Positions 37,458 to 45,438 of a DNA stretch of 64,000 bases are shown one piece after another. The position numbers and the translations under genes were made by a program. The stretch comes from UBA7672 sp038326205. GTDB taxonomy: Bacteria > Pseudomonadota > Alphaproteobacteria > Caulobacterales > Hyphomonadaceae. The DNA lies in assembly GCA_038326205.1 (NCBI GenBank), contig JBBQJV010000014.1:1-64000 (forward strand), given 5' to 3'. Within the stretch, counting starts at the first letter, position 1, and each line of letters begins with the position of its first letter. The notes under the pieces are model-generated. The model was not told the origin of the DNA. It worked only from the letters and a program-made list of their open reading frames with translations, and ran no database searches.

Positions 37458-38183
37458 ATGCAATCCGCGCTGAAAAGCACCGACGCAGGCAACGGCCTCG
37501 ACCTGCTGGTCGCGGACGCTCGCGTGCGCGCGCTGACGTGCGGCGCTTTATGGTGGGAGGCGGAAAGCGTGCTGGTCGTGTCGGACCTGCACCTCGAGAA
37601 AGCGTCGTCCTATGCAGCGGGCGGTCAAATGCTGCCGCCGTATGACACGCGCACCACGCTGGCGCGGGTGGAGAGGCAGATGGCCGCCCTCTCCCCGCGC
37701 ATTGTCATCTCGCTGGGCGACAGTTTTCACGACAGGCGCGCGCGGCCCCGCATGGCGGCGGACGATGTCGCGCGGCTTAGGCAGATGACGGGGCGCAGCG
37801 ATTGGGTCTGGGTTGAGGGGAACCATGATCCGGCGCAGCCGGAGGATCTCGGTGGGCGCGCGACGTTCGAACTGGCGATCGGCCCACTGACTTTCCGCCA
37901 CATTCCGACAGCGGGCGATGCGCCCGGCGAGGTCGCGGGCCACCTTCATCCGTGTGCCAAGGTGCTCGGTCGTGGCGGGCGTGCCGTGCGGGCGCGCTGC
38001 TTCGCCACGAATGGCGAGAGACTGGTGATGCCGGCCTATGGTGCGCTGACGGGCGGGCTGAATGTCCTTGACCCGGCTTTCGGGGTGGTGTTCCCGAACG
38101 GACGACTGCGGGTCGGCGTAATGGGGCGCGATGCGGTCTATCTCGCGGGCCTAGACAGCCTCGCTCCGGATGGCGCACGATAG
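37458..38183 (+). CDS. pdeM: Ligase-associated DNA damage response phosphoesterase PdeM
   Basis: A 241-residue calcineurin-like metallophosphoesterase. All metal-binding motifs are present: DLHLEK (43-48), LGDSFHD (86-92), GNHDPA (121-126) and AGHLHPCAK (160-168). It is the small endonuclease or phosphoesterase member of the ligase set, thought to trim DNA ends. The other members of the set are at 24431-26053, 30975-32003 and 34142-36634. lysK follows 55 bases later in the same direction. Confidence 0.9.
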   Translation: MQSALKSTDAGNGLDLLVADARVRALTCGALWWEAESVLVVSDLHLEKASSYAAGGQMLPPYDTRTTLARVERQMAALSPRIVISLGDSFHDRRARPRMAADDVARLRQMTGRSDWVWVEGNHDPAQPEDLGGRATFELAIGPLTFRHIPTAGDAPGEVAGHLHPCAKVLGRGGRAVRARCFATNGERLVMPAYGALTGGLNVLDPAFGVVFPNGRLRVGVMGRDAVYLAGLDSLAPDGAR

Positions 38184-38238
38184 CTGCGGCTTGACCCTGC
38201 CCGCCGCCACGAATAGGCGGAGCGCTCAGGAGTCTCCC

Positions 38239-39825
38239 ATGCCCGTCGCCGATATTGCGCAAGCCGCAAAAGCCTGGCCTTTCGAACAGGCCCGCGAGCT
38301 GAGGGCGCGCATCGAGAAGCTGGAGAAGGCCGGGCGCGCCAAGGATGCGCCGGTGGTGTTCGAGACCGGCTATGGTCCGTCCGGACTGCCGCACATCGGG
38401 ACGTTCGGCGAAGTGGTGCGCACGACAATGGTGCGTCGTGCGTTCGAGGCGTTGACGGACGGCGCATACACCACGCGGATGATCTGCGTGTCGGACGATA
38501 TGGACGGCATGCGCAAGGTGCCGGACACGGTGCCGAACCCCGACAAGCTGCAGAGCTTCATGCAGAAGCCGCTGACGTCGGTGCCCGACCCGTTCGGCAC
38601 GCATGAGAGCTATGGCGCGCACATGAATGCGCGGCTGCGCGCCTTCCTCGACAGTTTCGGTTTTCAGTACGAGTTCGCCTCGGCGACCGAGCTCTACAAG
38701 TCAGGCCGGTTTGACGCGATGCTGCTGCGCGCTGCCGACAAGTACGACGACATCATGAAGGTGATGCTGCCGACGCTGGGGCCGGAGCGGCGCGAGACCT
38801 ACTCTCCCTTCCTGCCGATTTCGCCGACGACGGGACGCGTTCTTTACGTGCCGATGAAGGCGGTCGACGCGAAGGCCGGCACGGTCACGTTCGTTGACGA
38901 GAATGGCGAAGACACCACGCTGCCGGTCACGGGTGGTCACGTAAAACTGCAGTGGAAGCCGGATTTCGGGATGCGCTGGGCAGCCCTCGGCGTCGACTTC
39001 GAGATGTTCGGCAAGGACCACATGGCCAACGCGCCGATATATTCGAAGATCTGCAAGATCCTCGGCGCCGAACCGCCACAGCAATTCGTCTATGAGCTTT
39101 TTCTCGACGACAAGGGCGAGAAGATTTCCAAGACCAAGGGCAATGGCATCTCGGTCGAACAGTGGCTGGCCTATGCGCCCGCCGAAAGTCTGTCGCTGTA
39201 TCAGTGGCAGAAACCCAAGACCGCAAAGAAACTCTACTTCGACGTGATCCCGAAGGCGGTGGACGAGTACCTCACCTTCCTTGCGGCCTACGCGAAGCAG
39301 ACGTCGGAACAGCAACTCGAAAACCCTGCCTGGCATATCCATGGCGGCGCGCCGCCCGCGAAGTCCTCGCCGGTGTCGTTTGCCATGTTGTTGAACCTCG
39401 TCTCGGCTGCCAATGCCTCGAACAAGGACGTGCTGTGGGGCTTCATACGCCGCGAGGCGCCGAACGCCTCGCCAAAGACGGACCCGCTGCTCGATCACCT
39501 CGTGGTCCATGCGCTGAAATACTACACCGATTTCGTGAAGCCGACGAAGACCTATCGTGCGCCGGATGAGAAGGAACGTGCGGCGCTTGCCGATCTTGCG
39601 ACGCGCCTCGAGACGTGGACAGGCGCCATGGATGGCGAGAGCCTGCAGACGATGGTGTTCGCGGTCGGAACCAAGCATGCGTTCGAACCGCTGCGCGGCT
39701 GGTTCACGGCGATCTATGAAGTCTGTCTCGGCCAGAGCCAGGGTCCCCGCTTTGGCGGCTTCGTCGCGCTCTATGGCGTGAAGGAATCTGCCCAGCTGAT
39801 CCGGGACTCGCTGGCGCGCGGTTAG
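38239..39825 (+). CDS. lysK: Lysyl-tRNA synthetase, class I
   Basis: A 528-residue class I enzyme charging tRNA-Lys, replacing the class II LysS. The HIGH-like motif is PSGLPHIGTFGE and the KMSKS-like motif is GEKISKTKGNGIS. FETGYGPSG and FGKDHMANAP belong to the class I LysRS core, and the anticodon-binding all-helical part makes up the C-terminal third. ATG 38239 follows AGGAG at the correct spacing; the longer ORF to 38170 overlaps pdeM. Confidence 0.93.
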   Translation: MPVADIAQAAKAWPFEQARELRARIEKLEKAGRAKDAPVVFETGYGPSGLPHIGTFGEVVRTTMVRRAFEALTDGAYTTRMICVSDDMDGMRKVPDTVPNPDKLQSFMQKPLTSVPDPFGTHESYGAHMNARLRAFLDSFGFQYEFASATELYKSGRFDAMLLRAADKYDDIMKVMLPTLGPERRETYSPFLPISPTTGRVLYVPMKAVDAKAGTVTFVDENGEDTTLPVTGGHVKLQWKPDFGMRWAALGVDFEMFGKDHMANAPIYSKICKILGAEPPQQFVYELFLDDKGEKISKTKGNGISVEQWLAYAPAESLSLYQWQKPKTAKKLYFDVIPKAVDEYLTFLAAYAKQTSEQQLENPAWHIHGGAPPAKSSPVSFAMLLNLVSAANASNKDVLWGFIRREAPNASPKTDPLLDHLVVHALKYYTDFVKPTKTYRAPDEKERAALADLATRLETWTGAMDGESLQTMVFAVGTKHAFEPLRGWFTAIYEVCLGQSQGPRFGGFVALYGVKESAQLIRDSLARG

Positions 39826-39896
39826 CACTCGCGCAAAATCGAGACGGTTCCCGACTATTTCGGGATCGCTCTCCGGGCGAGCGCGTATCCTTGTTC

Positions 39897-40127
39897 ATGA
39901 TGACCTAGGAAACCTGCAAGCTGCGTTACTCCCGCCCCAGCGAAACGTTCACGGGCGAAACGGATTGGCTGGTTGAACGGATCAGTCGCGCGGAGGCCTC
40001 CATCCGCAAGCGGAAGCTTGAAGAGATGGGCTGTGTCGTGGAACTCATCGATCCGTTCGGCAACTCCGCGGCGTCTCTTCACGCCCGGTTTGGCGCAAAG
40101 CTCGATCCAAGGCGGCAGATGAACTGA
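39897..40127 (+). pseudogene. Small soluble protein gene with in-frame TAG at codon 4
   Basis: ATG-ATG-ACC-TAG at 39897-39908 is followed in the same frame by 72 codons with GC-rich third positions and a convincing soluble sequence (WLVERISRAEASIRKRK, GCVVELIDPFGNSAASLHAR), ending TGA 40125-40127. With Lys for the TAG it would be a 76-residue protein. No other start exists before an internal ATG at about codon 45. Either a recent amber mutation silenced it or an unusual start is used. Function unknown. Confidence 0.45.
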
Positions 40128-40152
40128 AGCATTGGAGCTTCAGTGGCGCGCG

Positions 40153-40572
40153 TCAGTGAAAGGCGAGTACCGAGAAGACGACGCCTGCCAGAAGTGTCAG
40201 GCCCGCCAGCGGCGCAAGACTCGACAGAAGATTGCCGGCCTGACGCGTACGTCCCGCATGCACCATTTCGATCCCGAAAACGGCCAGCGAGAACAGCACC
40301 GCGAAGATCACCTTCATCCAGAACATTGCGCCGGGATAGAACAGCCACGGTTTCACCACGAGCAGCCCGATGCCGCTGGGAACCATCAACACGACACCGA
40401 CGCTCGCCAGCCGCGCATAGGTCCGCCCCGGTCCACGTTTGGGCGCAGCCTTGCCCCGCGACGCAGGTTTTGCCGATACAAGCGAGGCAAGCGCGCCCAC
40501 GACACCGCTGGCCGCGAGCATTAGCCCGACAAAGTGCAGAATCAGCAGCCCATCCGCCATGCTTTGGGGCAT
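40153..40572 (-). CDS. Four-helix membrane protein of unknown function
   Basis: A 139-residue protein with hydrophobic segments at LLILHFVGLMLAASGVVGAL, RLASVGVVLMVPSGIGLLVV, FWMKVIFAVLFSLAVFGI and LAPLAGLTLLAGVVFSVLAF, separated by a basic loop (KPASRGKAAPKRGPGR). The His in the first helix and the layout recall small copper-resistance or heme-type membrane proteins, but no motif decides this. The start may be ATG 40560. Confidence 0.65.
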   Translation of the reverse strand: MPQSMADGLLILHFVGLMLAASGVVGALASLVSAKPASRGKAAPKRGPGRTYARLASVGVVLMVPSGIGLLVVKPWLFYPGAMFWMKVIFAVLFSLAVFGIEMVHAGRTRQAGNLLSSLAPLAGLTLLAGVVFSVLAFH

Positions 40573-40621
40573 AAGGTCTGCGCCGGAATGGAGCAATCAG
40601 GCTGAGGTCAGGCCAAATCGA

Positions 40622-41080
40622 TCAGGTCCGCATCGGGCAGCGGATGAGGTCGACAGATTCTGAGTCGTTGATGGTGACGCGCATCTGTTGCTTGTTCGGA
40701 TTGATCCGGAAGAACACAAAATCATGGCTCTGGCGGCCGTCCCCGACGCAACGCGCGCTGGCGGACCAGCCTTGCTCCGGGTCGCTGCTTTCCGCCGTGG
40801 TGAAGATACGCTCGAAGACGCAGAAGCGCTGGCGCTTCATGCCCATGCGGTTTTCCTCGATCGTCCAGACTTCGCGCTGGTTGTTGCAGCCATCGGAACT
40901 CGGCGCCCATTCGCCGGCATAGGCGCGATCCTGCGTGGCGTCGGCGCGAAAGGCGTTGCTGTCGCTGTCCGGCATCCCGGCGGCGGGTTCCGATTCGTTC
41001 GACGGCCCCTCGCAGGCTCCGGAGAGCGCCAGCAGGGCGATGCAGACCAGGGCGCGCACGTGAAAGGCTCCTCGATACAA
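40622..41080 (-). CDS. Lipoprotein of unknown function
   Basis: A 152-residue lipoprotein with lipobox LSGACEG. The mature part has a polar linker then AGEWAPSSDGCNNQREVWTI, which resembles a small beta-rich domain that reports a sample weight-like signal in no known family. Three further cysteines (FCVFER, ARCVGD, IRCPMR) could form disulfides. Divergent from the TPR gene at 41162. Function unknown. Confidence 0.65.
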   Translation of the reverse strand: MYRGAFHVRALVCIALLALSGACEGPSNESEPAAGMPDSDSNAFRADATQDRAYAGEWAPSSDGCNNQREVWTIEENRMGMKRQRFCVFERIFTTAESSDPEQGWSASARCVGDGRQSHDFVFFRINPNKQQMRVTINDSESVDLIRCPMRT

Positions 41081-41089
41081 GGAAGTTAC

Positions 41090-41106
41090 CGCCTCAGTTT
41101 GAGGCG
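41090..41106. repeat. Hairpin between divergent genes
   Basis: CGCCTCA-GTT-TGAGGCG (7-bp perfect stem) lies just upstream of the lipoprotein start at 41080 and about 55 bases before the TPR gene start at 41162. It could be an operator shared by the two divergent genes. Confidence 0.4.
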
Positions 41107-41161
41107 TTGCGCAAGTGGTCAGGTCGGCGCATCATGCAATTTCCAGAAACAAGGGCCCTGC

Positions 41162-41947
41162 ATGCGCAGTTTTCGCAGCGCATTCGGACATCTCAGTGTC
41201 GCGCTTGCCGCGTCTCTCCTGCTCGCCCAACCGGCTCTGGCTCATCCAACACCGTCGGAACTCGCCGGCAAATTCGCGCGTGGCGAGTATCTGACGGCGG
41301 CGGCCGATGCGGAGGCTGCGGCCGGAGCAGACGACCTGGCCTTCGCTGCACGGGCGCTTCTGGCCCACTGCATGACGGGAAATTCGGACCCCGACGCGGT
41401 GCTGATCGAGCGAGCCGTCCGCGACGCCGAGGCGGCGCTGAAGGAAGACCCCGGCCACAAGGAGGCGCAGCTGCAACTCGCCATAGCGCTCTCGCTCAAG
41501 AGCCGCGAGATGGATGTGATGGCGGCATGGACGGCGGGCTATGGCGATCGCGGCAAGAAGCTGGCCGAGGAAGTGCTGAAGTCCGATCCGCGCAACTTCT
41601 ATGCGCATGGCTTTCTGGCGGTGTGGAACATCGAGGTCGAACGGCGTGGCGGAGCGATGGGGTCGTGGATGATGGGGGCCAGCCTCGACGACGCCCGCAG
41701 GCATTACGACGCCGCACGCCAGCTCGCGCCCGACGATGTCGGCGTACACTGGCAATACGCCCGTGCCCTCGCCGCGCTGGATATCAAACGCTATCAGGGT
41801 GAGGTAAAAGCGGCTCTGGAGCGCGCTGCGGCAGCGGCAGTCTCGGATCATGTCGAGCAAGTGATGCAGGACCGTGCGCGTGTTTTGCTGGCGTCGTTGG
41901 CTGGCGATCAGGAAGCCGCCCAGAAACTCGCGCGGGCCATGCTGTGA
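41162..41947 (+). CDS. Exported TPR-like repeat protein
   Basis: A 261-residue exported protein: a signal peptide ending in LAQPALAHP, then helix-turn-helix pairs rich in Ala that look like tetratricopeptide repeats (AVRDAEAALKEDPGHKEAQL, RNFYAHGFLAVWNIEVERRG, HYDAARQLAPDDVGVHWQYA). It should scaffold periplasmic protein contacts. ATG 41162 is chosen because the signal peptide begins there; the upstream ORF extension is non-coding. The next gene overlaps its end by 4 bp. Confidence 0.85.
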   Translation: MRSFRSAFGHLSVALAASLLLAQPALAHPTPSELAGKFARGEYLTAAADAEAAAGADDLAFAARALLAHCMTGNSDPDAVLIERAVRDAEAALKEDPGHKEAQLQLAIALSLKSREMDVMAAWTAGYGDRGKKLAEEVLKSDPRNFYAHGFLAVWNIEVERRGGAMGSWMMGASLDDARRHYDAARQLAPDDVGVHWQYARALAALDIKRYQGEVKAALERAAAAAVSDHVEQVMQDRARVLLASLAGDQEAAQKLARAML

Positions 41948-42213
41948 TCTGGCCAGAGGCGAAAGCGGTGCGCGCTAGCTTTGAACAGGTGCAGGCGATA
42001 CTTCACGGTGAATGGGACCCGATCGGTGGTGGCGTCCCGGTCGATGAATATGACAGTTATGCGTGGACTGTCGTGCGTATGCTTGGTGAAGGGGCCGGGC
42101 GCGAAGCTTTTGCGCGCCATCTCTGCTGGGCTGCGGATGAGGCGATGGGGTGTCCCGTTCCGGAGGCGAGACTAGCGGGGGTGGTGGAACGCCTGCTGAA
42201 TCTGATTGGCTGA
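41944..42213 (+). CDS. Small acidic protein of unknown function, coupled to the TPR gene
   Basis: An 89-residue soluble protein starting at GTG 41944, overlapping the TPR gene's stop by 4 bp (GTGA). It has EWDPIGGGVPVDEYDSYAWT and several acidic residues, consistent with the common short cytosolic proteins in which a conserved EWDPI-G segment precedes a helical bundle. I do not know its function; the overlap implies co-expression with the exported TPR protein. Confidence 0.65.
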   Translation: MIWPEAKAVRASFEQVQAILHGEWDPIGGGVPVDEYDSYAWTVVRMLGEGAGREAFARHLCWAADEAMGCPVPEARLAGVVERLLNLIG

Positions 42214-42220
42214 TCCATTC

Positions 42221-42343
42221 CTGTCATTCCGGGCGTAGGCGCACTAGCGCCGGAGACCCGGAACCCAGGTGGTGTGAGCGCTGGCGTCTGTCGCCTCAGG
42301 GTTCCCGCTCTACGCAACTCCGTTGCTTCGGCGGGAATGACAG
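42221..42343. repeat. MITE/REP-like palindromic element, 123 bp
   Basis: CTGTCATTCC at 42221-42230 is an exact inverted match to GGAATGACAG at 42334-42343. Each half is itself partly palindromic (CCGGG...CCCGG in the left half, CCCGC...GCGGG in the right), so it folds into two hairpins. No coding capacity. Elements beginning TGTCATTCC and ending GGAATGACA are typical dispersed intergenic repeats of alphaproteobacteria. Confidence 0.7.
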
Positions 42344-42380
42344 TGAGCGGTCTTCGCCACTCACTGGAATCCCTGCTGCT

Positions 42381-43103
42381 CTACTGCGCCGGCGGAGTCG
42401 TTCCATCCTTCAGTGCAGGCCCCGTGAGCTCGCTCTCGATCTCGAACGTGACCTCGTTGCCCACGCCCACCGTGGAGGGCGGGACTGGGATGCCGTTGGA
42501 GATTTCGAAATCTGAGCGTTTCAGCGATCCTTTGATCGAAAAACCGATGCGTGCATGTGGGTCCATCGGGTGACCGGGATAGCCGCCATTGAATGTGGCG
42601 TGCAGCGTCACAGGCTTGGTCATGCCTTTGAGCGTCAGATTGCCGGCGATGTCTGCTGTGGCTGGGCCCGTCACGGTGACGCCGGTGGAGTCGAACTTCA
42701 TCTGCGGCGTGGTCTTCTTGCCGAGCCATTGCGCGCCCAGCAGCTCATCAACGAAGCCCTTCGGCGGTGTCGGCAAGGTCAGCGAGGCCAGATCAATCGT
42801 GGCCTTGACCTTCGCAGTCTCGGGCGTGGCTGGATCAAGCGTCAGGTCGACGCTGAAAGCCTGAAAGCTTGCCGTATAGTTGGAAAAACCGAGGTGACTG
42901 ACGTGAAAGGTCAGGCTGGAGTGCGTCGGGTCGGACGTGTAGGCGCCAGCGGGAAGCTGCGAAACATCCGGTGCAGCCGGACTGACTGTTGGCTCTGCTG
43001 GAGCTGCGGCTTGGGGGGCTGGGGCGGGTTCGGCGGGCACGCTGGGGGAACATGCGGCGCATGCAAACGCGATCAGCGACACTGCCCCGTACGGATAGTT
43101 CAT
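42381..43103 (-). CDS. YceI-like domain lipoprotein
   Basis: A 240-residue exported protein. Signal peptide with lipobox CAACSP, a Pro/Ala linker, then a YceI lipid-binding beta barrel: GAYTSDPTHSSLTFHVSHLG at the start, VKATIDLASLTLPTPPKGF, and ATADIAGNLTLKGMTKPVTL. The family binds polyisoprenoids or amphiphiles. ATG 43103 is chosen because the signal peptide starts there (MNYPYGAVSL) and AGAGAAGAA precedes it; the longer ORF overlaps the S24 gene. Confidence 0.87.
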   Translation of the reverse strand: MNYPYGAVSLIAFACAACSPSVPAEPAPAPQAAAPAEPTVSPAAPDVSQLPAGAYTSDPTHSSLTFHVSHLGFSNYTASFQAFSVDLTLDPATPETAKVKATIDLASLTLPTPPKGFVDELLGAQWLGKKTTPQMKFDSTGVTVTGPATADIAGNLTLKGMTKPVTLHATFNGGYPGHPMDPHARIGFSIKGSLKRSDFEISNGIPVPPSTVGVGNEVTFEIESELTGPALKDGTTPPAQ

Positions 43104-43246
43104 GTTCTTCTCTAACCTTGCCTTTGGCGCAGTCCAGATCTGCCAAACCCATGCCGTCGTATCAAGGACGAACGCTAGAGCCGCATCCCGACAGGCTTTC
43201 GAGAAAGAGTGGAGGGCCGATCGTCTCGAAGGATGATTTGAACTCT

Positions 43247-43864
43247 CTACTGGCTGACCCACAGGATGCGCGCGATCCAAGCCAGATCTGCGCGCGCCAG
43301 TTCGCGCGGGCCGTAATCCGCATTGATCGGGATCAGCTCGATCATCCGTTCCGTCTGCCGTCCGAGCAGTTTGGCGAGAACCTCGCCATCGCGCGTGCGC
43401 ACGACGACACGATCGCCACGGCGGATTGCGGCTTCGGGCGCCACGATGATGCGATCGCCGTGTCGATAGACGGGCTCCATTGAATCGCCCGTAATTTCCA
43501 GCGCGTAGACATTTTCTGTCTCGAGGCCGGGGAAGCGGACCTCGTCCCAGCCCTGACCTGTCGGATACCCGGCTTCATCGAAATAGCCCTCGCTGCCGGC
43601 TTTGGCGAAGCCCAGCAAAGGCGCGGTATGTCCCTGGCGGCCTTCCGCCAGCGCGGCGAAATCCTCGAGTGAGGATCCAACCGCCTGCAGCACTTTCGAC
43701 AGACTCTGCGTCGACAGCCAGCGCGGCGAACCATCGGCGTTTGCTCGCTTGGATTTGTTGAAAGCGGTCGGGTCCAGCCCGGCGCGACGGGCGAGGCCGG
43801 AGGCCGACAGACCATTGCGCTCGGCGAGCGTGTCGACGGCTTTCCAGATATCGGTGTGGCGCAT
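43247..43864 (-). CDS. S24-family transcriptional repressor (HTH plus LexA/CI-type peptidase)
   Basis: A 205-residue repressor. The first 75 residues form a helix-turn-helix (ERNGLSASGLARRAGLDPTA with a WLSTQSLSKVLQ recognition-side helix). The C-terminal S24 domain has the catalytic Ser in LEITGDSMEPVYRHGDRI (Ser128) and the Lys in EVLAKLLGRQ (Lys165). No Ala-Gly cleavage site is decisive but SEGYFD may replace it. A perfect operator-like palindrome covers its own promoter (43898-43917), so it probably represses itself. No phage genes are nearby, so it is a solitary regulator. Confidence 0.85.
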   Translation of the reverse strand: MRHTDIWKAVDTLAERNGLSASGLARRAGLDPTAFNKSKRANADGSPRWLSTQSLSKVLQAVGSSLEDFAALAEGRQGHTAPLLGFAKAGSEGYFDEAGYPTGQGWDEVRFPGLETENVYALEITGDSMEPVYRHGDRIIVAPEAAIRRGDRVVVRTRDGEVLAKLLGRQTERMIELIPINADYGPRELARADLAWIARILWVSQ

Positions 43865-43897
43865 AGCGATTCCGGGTTCTAGGACGTAACGCCTTCG

Positions 43898-43917
43898 TAT
43901 AGGATATTAATCCTATA
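43898..43917 (-). promoter_or_regulatory. Operator-like palindrome over the repressor promoter
   Basis: TATAGGAT-ATTA-ATCCTATA, two exact 8-bp arms with a 4-base spacer. It overlaps a sigma-70-like promoter for the S24 repressor: on the minus strand TTGCGA (43931-43926), a 16-base spacer, and TAATAT (43909-43904), 40 bases before the ATG. Position and symmetry suit binding of a dimeric repressor to its own gene. Confidence 0.65.
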
Positions 43918-44040
43918 TGCAATCCTCGCAACAAGCCTGCTGTAGCCCTGGATCAGGTTTCCACCGGGATATTCATTGTGTTCAATCATATGAAAAATAG
44001 GAAATTTTTGGTCTTAAGCACGTTTTGCTGCTCAATCTGC

Positions 44041-44120
44041 CCGTTGAACGGCGCGGGCAAGTAGAGCAAAGGTAGCGCCTTCCGGACCTGACCCGGGCCA
44101 GTCGCACGGCCGTCCTGGCC
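44041..44120 (-). ncRNA. Stretch with an SRP-RNA-like apical signature (uncertain)
   Basis: The minus strand at 44092-44078 reads GTCAGGTCCGGAAGG, identical to the apical signature of bacterial 4.5S SRP RNA (CAGG side, GGAA tetraloop). The other half of the symmetric loop, normally AGCA, reads CGCT here, and the flanking helix is weak. This is therefore either a diverged SRP RNA gene or a chance match. It lies in the otherwise gene-free stretch 43865-44129. Confidence 0.25.
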
Positions 44121-44129
44121 GCGGAGTCC

Positions 44130-45434
44130 ATGGAACTTCTGATCCTCGTACTGCTGATCCTGCTCAACGGCGTCTTCGCGCTGTCGGAGATGGCGATCGT
44201 TTCTTCGCGTCGGCCCCGCCTCAAGGCCATGGCTGACAAGGGCAACAGGGGCGCCAAGGTTGCGCTGCGACTTTTGGAGGACCCCTCCAAGCTCCTGTCC
44301 ACCGTGCAGATCGGCATCACGGCAATTGGCGTGATCGCAGGCGCTTACAGTGCGACGGCCCTGTCCGACGATCTGGCGCCGGTCATCGCGGGGCTTCATC
44401 CGACGGTCGCACCCTACGCGGCGCAGATCGCGTTTGGCGTGGTAATCGCGTTCACAACGCTTCTGTCGCTCATTCTCGGCGAGTTGATCCCGAAGCGCAT
44501 TGCGCTTTCCGCGCCGGAGCCGATGGCCGCGGCCATGGCGCCTTTGATGTCCCTGATCGAGCGCGGAGCCTCACCGGTTGTCTGGCTGCTTCGCATGACA
44601 ACCGAAGGCGTGCTCAGCCTGCTGGGCCTCAATCGCACGCGGCAGGAAGATGTGACTGAAGAAGAACTCCAGTCGCTTATCGTCGAGGGCGAACGATCTG
44701 GCGTCATCGAGGAAGAAGAGCGCGAGATGATCCAGGGTGTGATGCGTCTTGGCGATCGTACCGTGAAGGCGATCATGACGCCGCGCACGGAAATGGTGTG
44801 GCTCGATCCAGAGACGCCGCGCGAGGACCTGCTCAAGGAGATCGGCGACAGCGGTCATGCGCGTTTCCCTATCGCCAACGGCAATGCCGACGATGTCGTG
44901 GGCATTGTGCAGGGAAAGGAGTTGTTCACCTACCTCGCAAATACGGGCAGCATCGACCTCAGGGCCGTCATGCATCCGCCGGTTTTTGTGCCGGACACCA
45001 TGCCGGTGCTCCGCTTGTTGGAGGCCATGAAGGGAAATCCGGTTCGCATGGTCATCGTGTCGGACGAGTATGGTTCGGTGCTTGGCCTCGTCACGGCGGC
45101 CGACCTGTTGGAAGCCATCGCGGGAGACGATGCTCTCGGCATAAACGAGGGATTGTCGCCACCGATCAAGCGCGACGACGGCAGTTGGCTGGTCGATGGC
45201 ATGACGCCGGTAGACGAGTTCGAAGAACTCGTGGGCGTGCGCGGTCTCAACGGAGAGGAAGGCTTCTCGACAGTCGCCGGGCTGGTGATGCACCTGCTGC
45301 GCGCGCTGCCCAAGGAAGGCGACAAGGTTGAGCAAGCGCCGTTGACGTTCGAAGTGCTGGATATGGATGGACGGCGCGTCGACAAGGTGCTGGTCCGCAA
45401 GGTCGATCCGCCAGACGATGATCCAAGCGGCTGA
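44130..45434 (+). CDS. CNNM/CorC-type membrane transporter or haemolysin-family protein
   Basis: A 434-residue inner membrane protein. The N-terminal DUF21/CNNM domain has three or four helices (ILVLLILLNGVFALSEMAIV, LSTVQIGITAIGVIAGAYSA). A CBS-pair follows: VMRLGDRTVKAIMTPRTEMV (first CBS) and VMHPPVFVPDTMPVLRLLEA with VIVSDEYGSVLGLVTAADLL. The C-terminal CorC/HlyC domain ends with PLTFEVLDMDGRRVDKVLVR. Homologues export Mg2+ or Na+ or resist cobalt; the substrate here is unknown. Confidence 0.9.
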   Translation: MELLILVLLILLNGVFALSEMAIVSSRRPRLKAMADKGNRGAKVALRLLEDPSKLLSTVQIGITAIGVIAGAYSATALSDDLAPVIAGLHPTVAPYAAQIAFGVVIAFTTLLSLILGELIPKRIALSAPEPMAAAMAPLMSLIERGASPVVWLLRMTTEGVLSLLGLNRTRQEDVTEEELQSLIVEGERSGVIEEEEREMIQGVMRLGDRTVKAIMTPRTEMVWLDPETPREDLLKEIGDSGHARFPIANGNADDVVGIVQGKELFTYLANTGSIDLRAVMHPPVFVPDTMPVLRLLEAMKGNPVRMVIVSDEYGSVLGLVTAADLLEAIAGDDALGINEGLSPPIKRDDGSWLVDGMTPVDEFEELVGVRGLNGEEGFSTVAGLVMHLLRALPKEGDKVEQAPLTFEVLDMDGRRVDKVLVRKVDPPDDDPSG

Positions 45435-45438
45435 GTGA

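Noticed and set aside
40688..41161. In-frame upstream extension of the TPR gene
   Set aside because: It is antisense to a lipoprotein gene with its own signal peptide; a clear signal peptide starts at 41162.
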